This document shows positions 1-5,431 of a stretch of 5,431 nucleotides of DNA, piece after piece. The notes below the pieces were generated by a model. It saw only the letters and a program-made list of their open reading frames with translations, did no database searches and was not told where the DNA came from. Every line of letters begins with the position of its first letter. Position 1 is the first letter of the stretch. The stretch comes from an uncultured Bacteroidales bacterium (GTDB lineage: Bacteria > Bacteroidota > Bacteroidia > Bacteroidales > UBA932). Both the position numbers and the translations under genes were made by a program. The stretch covers positions 1 through 5,431 of the forward strand of contig CAMJRT010000100.1 of NCBI GenBank assembly GCA_946408295.1, in the 5' to 3' direction.

Positions 1-2
1 TC

Positions 3-314
3 TTCCTCGTGTCCGTGCTGATCAACTCGCAGGGCGCCGTGGTGGTGGCGATGCTGCCGCTGGCCTATGAACTGGGCATCGCAGGTCCCGTCCTGCTGGG
101 CGTGCTTCCGAGCGTGTACGGTTATTTCTTCATCCCCAACTACCCTTCGGATATCGCGACGGTCAACTTCGACCGCTCCCGCACGACGGTCATCGGCAAA
201 TACCTGCTCAACCACAGTTTTATGATGCCGGGGCTAATCTGCGTGATTGTCTCCACCCTTGTCGGATATCTTATCACCAATGTTTTATTCGCCGGCTACT
301 TCGCCGGGATTTAA
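3..314 (+). CDS. Anaerobic C4-dicarboxylate transporter, DcuA/DcuB family (3' end only)
   Basis: The last 103 residues of an inner-membrane carrier are visible; the gene begins upstream of the window and the reading frame is open from base 3. The GTG at base 9 is an internal valine codon, not a start. The family exchanges or takes up fumarate, malate, aspartate and succinate under anaerobic conditions, which suits a fermenting, fumarate-respiring gut-type Bacteroidales. Recognition rests on the conserved C-terminal stretch GYFFIPNYPSDIATVNFDR, followed by IGKYLLNHSFMMPG, which is characteristic of DcuA/DcuB. Two hydrophobic membrane segments flank it: a run from VVVAMLPLAYELG to VLLGVLPSVYG, and a final helix from about PGLICVIVSTLVGYLI to the C-terminus. 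The protein ends at a normal TAA with no sign of damage. DcuA and DcuB cannot be told apart from this tail, so no symbol is given. Confidence 0.9.
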   Translation, partial: FLVSVLINSQGAVVVAMLPLAYELGIAGPVLLGVLPSVYGYFFIPNYPSDIATVNFDRSRTTVIGKYLLNHSFMMPGLICVIVSTLVGYLITNVLFAGYFAGI

Positions 315-352
315 GGCTTGAGCCGGCGGGCGCTGACATCCCTGCAGTTGCT

Positions 353-377
353 GAAAGTCCCACCGAACGGGACCTTC
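353..377 (+). terminator. Possible hairpin downstream of the Dcu gene
   Basis: GAAAGTCCC (353-361) and GGGACCTTC (369-377) can form a 9-bp stem with one A-C mismatch and a 7-base loop, about 40 bases after the Dcu stop codon. No T-run follows, so it is not a classic intrinsic terminator. A second possible stem spans the stop codon: TTCGCCGG (300-307) with CCGGCGGG (323-330), including two G-U pairs. Either could end or protect the dcu transcript before the ychF promoter. This is inferred from base pairing only. Confidence 0.3.
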
Positions 378-403
378 GACAGAGGGGAGCCGAAATCAAG
401 ACC

Positions 404-438
404 TTTAGCACGGGGGAAAGGAAAAATGTGTATCTTTG
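404..438 (+). promoter_or_regulatory. Probable Bacteroidota-type promoter for ychF
   Basis: TATCTTTG at 431-438 matches the Bacteroidota -7 consensus TAnnTTTG exactly. The -33 element is weak: TTTAG at 404-408, with a spacer of about 22-23 bases, slightly long. Transcription would start near base 444-446, leaving a leader of about 67 bases before the ychF ATG. The leader holds two GTCCGG copies (445-450 and 461-466) and no Shine-Dalgarno sequence, as is usual in this phylum. This placement also argues against the longer in-frame ychF start at 428, which overlaps the -7 element. Confidence 0.6.
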
Positions 439-511
439 CAGGCGGTCCGGGAAAAGAAGTGTCCGGCGGCATTTCGTTCCGGCCCGGTATCCAATATTAG
501 AAACACAGAGT

Positions 512-1612
512 ATGTCCTTGAAATGCGGAATCGTGGGATTGCCCAATGTGGGAAAATCCACCTTGTTCAATTGTATCAGTTCCGGGAAGGCCCAGAGCGC
601 CAATTTCCCTTTTTGCACCATTGACCCGAATGTGGGATCGACCGTCGTGCCGGATGCCCGCCTGCAGGTGTTGGCGGATATCTGCAACCCCCAGCGGGTG
701 ATTCCCGCCACGGTGGAAATCGTGGACATCGCAGGCCTGGTCAAGGGCGCGAGCAGAGGGGAAGGACTGGGCAACCAGTTCCTGGCCAATATCCGGGAGA
801 CGGACGCCATCCTGCACGTGCTCCGCTGCTTTGACGACGACAATATCGTCCACGTGGACGGCTCGGTCGATCCGGTCCGCGATAAGGAAGTGATTGATAT
901 GGAGTTGCAGCTCAAAGATTTGGAAACCGTCGAAAACCGCCTCGCCAAGTCGGTCAAACAGGCGCAGGGCGGGGACAAGACGGCCAAGAAACTGGTGGAA
1001 TTGCTGGGGCGCTACAAAGAAGCGCTCTCGCAGGGCAAAAACGCCCGCAGCGTGACCCTCGAGAACGAAGAACAGGAACAACTCTCCCGCGACCTTTTCC
1101 TGCTGACCAACAAGCCTGTCCTGTATGTCTGCAATGTGGACGAGGCTTCCGCGGCGACGGGCAATGCCTATGTGGAAGCCGTCCGCAAAGCCGTGGAAGG
1201 AGAGGATGCTGGCATTCTGGTGATTGCCGCGCAGGTCGAATCGGACATCGCCGAACTGGACTCCGAAGAGGAAAGGCAACTGTTTCTGGAAGACATCGGT
1301 CTGGAAAAATCGGGCGTGGAAAGGCTGATTCAGAGTGCATACGCCTTGCTGGGCCTGCGTACTTTCTTCACCGCCGGGGCGGACGAATGCCGCGCCTGGA
1401 CCATCCGCGTGGGAGACAAGGCGCCCAAGGCCGCCGGCGTCATCCATAGCGATTTCGAGAAAGGCTTCATCCGCGCGGAGGTCATCAAGTATGAGGATTT
1501 CATCACGCTCAAATCGGAGTCGGCCTGCCGCGCCGCCGGCAAATTGGGCGTGGAAGGAAAGGAATATGTGGTGCAGGACGGCGACATCATGCATTTCCTT
1601 TTCAATGTGTAG
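512..1612 (+). CDS. ychF: Redox-regulated ATPase YchF (OLA1 family)
   Basis: This 366-residue protein has the usual YchF length and is complete. YchF is a universally conserved cytosolic P-loop NTPase of the Obg/TRAFAC group that binds ATP rather than GTP, associates with ribosomes and is linked to stress and redox responses. Visible motifs are G1 GLPNVGKS at residues 9-16, switch I with NFPFCTIDPN at 31-40 (Thr36), G3 DIAGLVKGAS at 72-81 followed by RGEGLGN, and the altered G4 NVDE at 208-211. NxxE in place of NKxD explains the ATP preference in this family. A helical, charged insert lies at about 125-195. The C-terminal TGS domain (about 283-366) contains TFFTAG, AWTIRVGDKAP, and HSDFEKGFIRAEV. 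The ATG at 512 is chosen because it gives the canonical MSLKCGIVGLPNVGKS N-terminus; the in-frame extension to 428 would overlap the promoter. The downstream CpXC gene follows after 5 bases and is probably co-transcribed. Confidence 0.97.
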   Translation: MSLKCGIVGLPNVGKSTLFNCISSGKAQSANFPFCTIDPNVGSTVVPDARLQVLADICNPQRVIPATVEIVDIAGLVKGASRGEGLGNQFLANIRETDAILHVLRCFDDDNIVHVDGSVDPVRDKEVIDMELQLKDLETVENRLAKSVKQAQGGDKTAKKLVELLGRYKEALSQGKNARSVTLENEEQEQLSRDLFLLTNKPVLYVCNVDEASAATGNAYVEAVRKAVEGEDAGILVIAAQVESDIAELDSEEERQLFLEDIGLEKSGVERLIQSAYALLGLRTFFTAGADECRAWTIRVGDKAPKAAGVIHSDFEKGFIRAEVIKYEDFITLKSESACRAAGKLGVEGKEYVVQDGDIMHFLFNV

Positions 1613-1617
1613 CGCCT

Positions 1618-2322
1618 ATGTCTATTGTCAAACAGGCCCTCGCGCGTTGCTCCCGTTGTGCCCACGAGCACGAAATCACGATTTATAAGAGCATCAATAC
1701 GGCGGAAGACGCCGATGTGGAGGCCCGCGTGCTGAATGGCTCCCTGTTTATGTGGACCTGTCCGGAATGCGGCTGCAAAAATTTGGTCAGTTATGAGTGC
1801 CTGTACCACGACCCGGCCCGAAAGCGCATGCTCTGGCTGCTTCCCCGCGGCAAGGCCGATACGGCGGAAATGGAGGTCATTGCCCGGCACGCCCGTTCCC
1901 TGGGCGGCTACACCTTGCGGATTTGTCCGGACCTCGGCAGCCTGATAGAAAAGATATTGATTCTGAATGCCGGGCTGAATGACGTGGCCATCGAAATCTG
2001 CAAATTTGTGATTCGCGGCGAATGGGCGCAGCAAGCTCAGGGGAATGCGAAGCACCAGGGCCCAGGCGACGGGTCCGCCCAAGGCGCAGACACAGACCTG
2101 CAGGCGACCCCCGACCTTGCGGACGCTCCCTTGCATTTCCATCATTCGGACGGCGACCAACTCATTTTCTCCTATCCCTCCAACGGGCAGATGGCCAGCC
2201 TGACCTTGGGGAAAAATGTGTATGAAGACGCCCTGGGCATTCTTTCCCGCAATCCTTCCCTCCAGCCCGGCGAGGGCTTCCAACGCATAGATGCGGATGC
2301 GCTGGCGTCGGTTATTGCTTGA
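1618..2322 (+). CDS. CpXC domain protein (putative zinc-binding, unknown function)
   Basis: This is a 234-residue cytosolic protein with no signal peptide or membrane segment. The N-terminal part (about 7-130) matches the CpXC family. Two Cys pairs, C11-x-x-C14 and C48-P-E-C51, probably form a zinc ribbon, with C53 and C61 close by. Between them lies the family's typical SINTAEDADVEARVLNG stretch, then YECLYHDPARKRMLWLLP. A helical segment LGSLIEKILILNAGLNDVAIEI at about 106-127 closes the domain. Residues about 137-171 are a flexible linker rich in Gln, Gly, Ala and Asp. A second small unit follows (HFHHSDGDQLIFSYPSNGQ to the C-terminus), probably beta strands. The ATG lies 5 bases after the ychF stop, so the two genes likely form one transcript. 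The molecular role of CpXC proteins is not established. The family assignment is fairly secure; zinc binding is inferred from the Cys pattern. Confidence 0.85.
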   Translation: MSIVKQALARCSRCAHEHEITIYKSINTAEDADVEARVLNGSLFMWTCPECGCKNLVSYECLYHDPARKRMLWLLPRGKADTAEMEVIARHARSLGGYTLRICPDLGSLIEKILILNAGLNDVAIEICKFVIRGEWAQQAQGNAKHQGPGDGSAQGADTDLQATPDLADAPLHFHHSDGDQLIFSYPSNGQMASLTLGKNVYEDALGILSRNPSLQPGEGFQRIDADALASVIA

Positions 2323-2327
2323 CGCTG
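2303..2327 (+). terminator. Possible hairpin spanning the CpXC stop codon
   Basis: GCGTC (2305-2309) pairs with GACGC (2321-2325). Two G-U pairs on each side extend it to a 9-bp stem (2303-2311 with 2319-2327) and a 7-base loop. It overlaps the TGA of the CpXC gene and sits about 45 bases before the next promoter, where a transcript end would be expected. No T-tract follows directly, so this may be chance. Confidence 0.22.
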
Positions 2328-2371
2328 AACATTGTCAAACCCTGATAATCAAGTCGGACGGAAAGATGTTT

Positions 2372-2403
2372 TTTGCATTTTTCCGGAATTATCCCTACTT
2401 TTG
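2372..2403 (+). promoter_or_regulatory. Bacteroidota-type promoter of the fimbrial operon
   Basis: TTTG at 2372-2375, a 20-base spacer, and TACTTTTG at 2396-2403 closely match the Bacteroidota housekeeping consensus (-33 TTTG, -7 TAnnTTTG). The stretch is also much richer in A and T than the genes around it. Transcription should start near 2408-2411. It therefore defines a new transcription unit (DUF3575, DUF5119-like and fimbrillin genes) separate from ychF-CpXC. No inverted repeats flanking the promoter, as in phase-variable invertible promoters, were seen. Confidence 0.8.
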
Positions 2404-2418
2404 ACAGTTTTTCGTATT

Positions 2419-3657
2419 ATGAGTCATTCGGTCTCGGTAATGCTCAGGATGGAGTTTGTGCTGCTGGCGCTGCTCTTTTTTCCTTGCTTGGAAGCGTCGG
2501 CGCAAAAGGCACCGACGGGGAAGACCGATAATGCGGGCATCAATGGTTTCACGGTGAAAACCAATGCGGTGGACTGGGTACTCACCATCCCCAACCTGCA
2601 AATCGGCTTCGATTTGTCCGCCTCGCCGTACAATCAGGACGTTTTGCTTCTGGGGGCCAAATTCCGTCCCCGAACCTACCACGACTACGCTCCCTATCTG
2701 CTGTTCAATGTGTTGGATATCCGTCCGGAATATCGTCATTACTATCGGCACACCCAGTTGGAGAGCCGGGTGGAGAAAGATACGCTGGGACGCGATTCCA
2801 TCGTCTGGGAGAAAGCCCCGCTCACCTCGACCAAGCGCAAGCATCCCCGTCCTTGGCAGGCCTGGTATATCGGAGCGTATGCCGATTATACCGACTATTG
2901 TTTGAAATTCGGGGAATATGGCCGGCAGGGTTGGGCTGTCGGAGCCGGTGTCACCATCGGATTTGAAATCCCGCTCTATGAGTACAAGACCGGCGCCGTC
3001 GATTTGGACCTGGGCTTGTCTGCCGGTCTGGTGGCAACGACCAACCAAGCGTTCAAAAATGGAGATGATATCTATCGTTATGTGCCGGTGACGGCGGCGG
3101 ATAAGGTTAGGGATGCGCCTTTTATGGTGATTCCCATGTTGACGGAGGTCCGTGCGACTTTCTCCTGGCGGCACAAATCCGTCCGTTACAAATACCTGGA
3201 GCCGGATCCGGTCATCGATTATTATGCACAGGCCAAGAAAAAAATATCCGACGATATGCGCTCTTCGACACGTCAGGAATTTAACTCCATTTTCATGACG
3301 ACGTCTAAAGACTCGCTGAAATATCAGCAAGACGAAGCAAAATACAAGGCGGATTATCAAAAATACTTGATGGATGCAGTCATAGCCGACGAGAGAAATA
3401 TCAAGGAGAATGATAAAATCTCTTCTTCGATGAAGATAAAGTTGAATCGCTATCTGCAATCGGAGAAGATGAAGAACCTGCGCCAGTTCGACCGGGAAGT
3501 CCGGCAAGAGCGGATAGCCCGGGAGGAGGCGCGCAGGAAGGCCATCCGCGATTCCATAGCAGCCGTGAAGCAGGCGGTGCGTGACTCCGTCCGGCTGGAG
3601 AAACTGATGAAAAATCTCGAACAGATTACCATACCCGAAGAGTTGGATTTGGAATGA
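2419..3657 (+). CDS. Exported DUF3575 protein with charged helical tail (fimbrial locus)
   Basis: This 412-residue exported protein, probably in the outer membrane, is the first gene of the fimbrial operon. Residues 1-28 form a type I signal peptide (hydrophobic core FVLLALLFF, cleavage likely after A26-S27-A28). Residues about 44-260 resemble DUF3575, a small Bacteroidota beta-barrel-like domain found beside fimbrillin genes. Its N-terminal signature is visible (VKTNAVDWVLTIPNLQIGF, 46-64), as are alternating aromatic strands such as AWYIGAYADY and GWAVGAGVTIGFEIPLY; it ends in EVRATFSWRHKSVRYKY. Residues about 265-412 are a highly charged, Lys/Arg/Glu-rich helical tail with a possible coiled coil, including repeated RDSI/RDSV units near the end. 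No OmpA-like domain is present in the tail. ATG 2419 was chosen because an upstream TTG frame (2332) would span the promoter. ATG 2440 is an equally good start, still with a signal peptide, and leaves a longer leader. The stop overlaps the next start by 4 bases (ATGA). The domain name is fairly likely; the function is unknown. Confidence 0.75.
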   Translation: MSHSVSVMLRMEFVLLALLFFPCLEASAQKAPTGKTDNAGINGFTVKTNAVDWVLTIPNLQIGFDLSASPYNQDVLLLGAKFRPRTYHDYAPYLLFNVLDIRPEYRHYYRHTQLESRVEKDTLGRDSIVWEKAPLTSTKRKHPRPWQAWYIGAYADYTDYCLKFGEYGRQGWAVGAGVTIGFEIPLYEYKTGAVDLDLGLSAGLVATTNQAFKNGDDIYRYVPVTAADKVRDAPFMVIPMLTEVRATFSWRHKSVRYKYLEPDPVIDYYAQAKKKISDDMRSSTRQEFNSIFMTTSKDSLKYQQDEAKYKADYQKYLMDAVIADERNIKENDKISSSMKIKLNRYLQSEKMKNLRQFDREVRQERIAREEARRKAIRDSIAAVKQAVRDSVRLEKLMKNLEQITIPEELDLE

Positions 3658-4775
3658 AACGAATGGGGTTCATATTAATGGTTCTGGGCCTCTCGGCCTG
3701 TATTCGCGTGGACTTCAGCGAAGGCCCCGCTCCGATGGCCCGCTATGTCAATGAGATTGACTGGGGCCTGCCCGCCGGTGTCCGGCCCACGGCTGCCGAT
3801 ACGGTCTCCCCTTTGTTCGTCGCCCTGGCCCGCACCACACAGACGATCCACGACACCTGCCATGTTTTTCACCCCGGCTTCGACTCCCTCGTCCGGTCGA
3901 TTCCTGCGGGAGACTACCATGCCATTGCTTTCGGCGGCCAACTCGACACCTTTTACCGCGTTGACAATTTTATCCAATTTTACAGCCTCCCGGCTATGGT
4001 TGGCCTGGCCGATGTCTCCCTGCTCCTCCCACCTGAGGCGGCCCATGCCCCGGACGACCCGTCGGACCCCCATGTCCTTTGTGTGGAATACCTGCGCCAA
4101 AGCGCTCCTTTCCCCGTCGTCCAGCAGGCCCGTCCCGTCTGGCTGGCTTCTGACCATCGCCTTTTTGCGAGTGGAGAGACTGTCAACACCTTTCATTTTG
4201 CGATGCGCAAGATGATTCAGGAAATAACCATTATCATCCGTCTCGATTATGATGCAAGCCAATGTGACTTGCAAGGTCTCGCGCTGTCGCTGAACGGTGT
4301 CCCGCGCCGGCTGAATCTGCTCAATGGCAGCGTGCACCAAGGCGAAACGGTGAGTTCTTCTTCCGACAAGAGTGATATTGGAACGATACTGACGAAAGAC
4401 CTTTCCTTGACCAGACGGAATGGCCATCAACATTATTATTCGTGCAAAGTGCTGACGCTGGGCTTGTTTTCGCCGGCCAGCGAAGTGGAAACGGGCGGCT
4501 GGGGCGTGGTCGAAGTTGCCGTCCGCATCAATGGCAAGAATGTCAAAAGCCGGAAAATCAACTTGTATCGCCTGCTGAAAGAGCATCCCGTCATGTCCGA
4601 GTTGGGCTCGGCCGGAGATTACCGGATAGCAGTCCCTAGTGCAACCTTGGACCTGTCTTCCTACGCCTATCTGTCCATCAGTCCTTCTTCGGATTTGGAG
4701 GATGAGACTGCTTTGGAAGTATGGCCGGAGGAGGCAGACGAACATCATATACCTATACGGCCGGAAGATGAATAG
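3654..4775 (+). CDS. DUF5119-like / FimB-Mfa2-type fimbrial lipoprotein
   Basis: This is a 373-residue lipoprotein. The N-terminus MKRMGFILMVLGLSAC has a short basic start, a hydrophobic core and a lipobox LSAC with the lipidated cysteine at position 16, so it should be exported and tethered to a membrane, probably the outer one. The body resembles DUF5119 and Mfa2-like fimbrial accessory proteins of Bacteroidales: an early EIDWG strand (34-38), then RSIPAGDYHAIAFGG and a pattern of alternating strands through the rest. In this group such proteins act as anchor or accessory subunits of fimbriae built from fimbrillins; that role is inferred here. The C-terminal 25 or so residues are strikingly acidic (DLEDETALEV, then WPEEADEHH). 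The start overlaps the DUF3575 stop by 4 bases, and the stop overlaps the fimbrillin start by 8 bases, so the three genes are translated from one message. The fold family is moderately sure; the DUF5119 versus Mfa2 assignment needs a profile search. Confidence 0.62.
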   Translation: MKRMGFILMVLGLSACIRVDFSEGPAPMARYVNEIDWGLPAGVRPTAADTVSPLFVALARTTQTIHDTCHVFHPGFDSLVRSIPAGDYHAIAFGGQLDTFYRVDNFIQFYSLPAMVGLADVSLLLPPEAAHAPDDPSDPHVLCVEYLRQSAPFPVVQQARPVWLASDHRLFASGETVNTFHFAMRKMIQEITIIIRLDYDASQCDLQGLALSLNGVPRRLNLLNGSVHQGETVSSSSDKSDIGTILTKDLSLTRRNGHQHYYSCKVLTLGLFSPASEVETGGWGVVEVAVRINGKNVKSRKINLYRLLKEHPVMSELGSAGDYRIAVPSATLDLSSYAYLSISPSSDLEDETALEVWPEEADEHHIPIRPEDE

Positions 4776-5431
4776 GCGAACCCTCATATCGTTGGCGTTG
4801 TCGGGGATCTTGTTGATGCTCCCGGCTTGCCATCCCTATTTGGGCTATGAAGATTCCCATTATGATTTGAGCATTCCCCAACCGATCCATGTGTTTGTGG
4901 GCAATCCGAGTGCCGGTGTCGATGTCCGTTCGGGTGCGGGAACGGTGGACCGGCTGGCACAGTTGAACGGAAAAAGCATACGCGTGTTTGCGGTGAATAC
5001 CCGTGAAGGGGTGCACTACGACCGGGAGGGCGGTACGGGAGATGCCCCCGATTTGTTGCTGAACGGCGCGGTGGGCACCTTGTCCGGCAGCCAGGTAAAT
5101 TGGGATAGCGCAGCCCAGTATTATTATCCCAACAATGAAGACTATTACCATACGTACGACTTCACCGCTTGTTTCCTGGATGACCTCGTACCTTTGCGTA
5201 TCCAACGGACGGCTGACGATATCCGGTATGAATTGCACATTGATGGTTGGCAGGATCTGATGACCAGCCGCGCTCAGGCTCCGGAGGGCTACAGCTTCAG
5301 TTACCTGGCCGCCCGGACTGATGTGAACCCGATTTTCAAAATGCAGCACCAGATGGTCAAGCTGCGTTTCCAACTCAAACCTGGCGTCACGGCGGGCGTG
5401 GCAAAATCGCTGAAAGTATCTGAATTTGACT
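4768..5431 (+). CDS. Fimbrillin-family (Mfa-like) lipoprotein, 5' part
   Basis: The first 221 residues of a gene that runs off the right edge. ATG 4768 gives the N-terminus MNRRTLISLALSGILLMLPAC: two arginines, a hydrophobic core and a lipobox-like LPAC with Cys21, expected for fimbrillins, which are exported as lipoproteins and later processed and polymerised on the cell surface. The body matches the fimbrillin/Mfa-like pattern: an early strand QPIHVFVGN, an RVFAVNTREG strand, then the hallmark YYYPNNEDYYHTYDFTACF (about residues 118-136) and the later KMQHQMVKLRFQLKPG segment (about 190-205), equivalent to the conserved H-x-x-x-K/R-L-x-F strand of the N-terminal fimbrillin domain. It follows the DUF5119-like gene with an 8-base overlap (ATGAATAG). 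It may be a structural or minor tip subunit; the missing C-terminal half would decide this. The reading frame is open to the last base. Confidence 0.85.
   Translation, partial: MNRRTLISLALSGILLMLPACHPYLGYEDSHYDLSIPQPIHVFVGNPSAGVDVRSGAGTVDRLAQLNGKSIRVFAVNTREGVHYDREGGTGDAPDLLLNGAVGTLSGSQVNWDSAAQYYYPNNEDYYHTYDFTACFLDDLVPLRIQRTADDIRYELHIDGWQDLMTSRAQAPEGYSFSYLAARTDVNPIFKMQHQMVKLRFQLKPGVTAGVAKSLKVSEFD

Noticed and set aside
330..400. A group II intron domain V or other structured RNA (GAAAGTCC near the hairpin at 353-377)
   Set aside because: The lower stem partner expected for domain V is missing and no intron-encoded protein is present; the match is too short to claim.
318..500. A 60-residue frame in the gap before ychF
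   Set aside because: It overlaps the promoter and leader, has no family features, and reads as chance coding in GC-rich DNA.
428..511. An N-terminal extension of YchF from ATG 428
   Set aside because: It overlaps the -7 element and adds basic, non-conserved residues before the canonical MSLKCGIVGLPNVGKS start.
497..1594. A 365-residue open frame antisense to ychF
   Set aside because: It lies wholly opposite a clear, complete YchF and reads as low-complexity shadow sequence. Other long antisense frames opposite the CpXC, DUF3575, and DUF5119-like genes (for example 2395-3507 and 3675-4787) are rejected for the same reason.
2332..2418. A TTG start 87 bases upstream for the DUF3575 gene
   Set aside because: The added segment contains both elements of the promoter at 2372-2403, so it would not be on the transcript; the internal ATGs at 2419 and 2440 fit better and begin the signal peptide.
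2323..2440. Invertible (phase-variable) promoter control of the fimbrial genes
   Set aside because: No inverted repeat pair flanking the promoter was found by eye; fimbrial loci in Bacteroidales can be phase variable, but nothing here shows it.

Overview
The window looks like ordinary chromosomal sequence from a member of the Bacteroidales (phylum Bacteroidota) with fairly high GC. Four signs support this. There are two promoter-like sites with the phylum's -7 element (TAnnTTTG). The start codons lack a Shine-Dalgarno sequence. There is a CpXC-domain protein. The right half carries a DUF3575 / DUF5119-like / fimbrillin gene set of the type these bacteria use for surface fimbriae. No genus can be named from the sequence alone.

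All six genes lie on the + strand. Left part (1-511): the last 103 codons of a DcuA/DcuB-family anaerobic C4-dicarboxylate transporter, then a 197-base gap with a weak hairpin and a likely promoter. Middle (512-2322): an intact ychF (conserved P-loop ATPase of the Obg/TRAFAC class), followed after only 5 bases by a 234-residue CpXC protein with a likely zinc-binding N-terminus. These two probably share a transcript. Right part (2372-5431): a new promoter, matching the Bacteroidota consensus closely, starts an overlapping three-gene operon. Its genes are an exported DUF3575 outer-membrane-barrel-like protein with a long charged helical tail, a lipoprotein resembling DUF5119 / FimB-Mfa2-type accessory fimbrial proteins, and the first 221 residues of a fimbrillin-family lipoprotein that runs off the window.

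The right-hand operon reads as a surface fimbria locus. The fimbrillin would be the structural or tip subunit, exported as a lipoprotein. The DUF5119-like lipoprotein would be an anchor or accessory subunit. The DUF3575 protein would be an outer-membrane partner whose helical tail may sit in the periplasm. The 4-base and 8-base gene overlaps suggest coupled translation. The individual roles are inferred from family and context.

I saw no mobile element, CRISPR array, tRNA or rRNA. I do not see a wholly new system. The most unusual feature is the DUF3575 protein's helical tail in place of a recognisable C-terminal domain.
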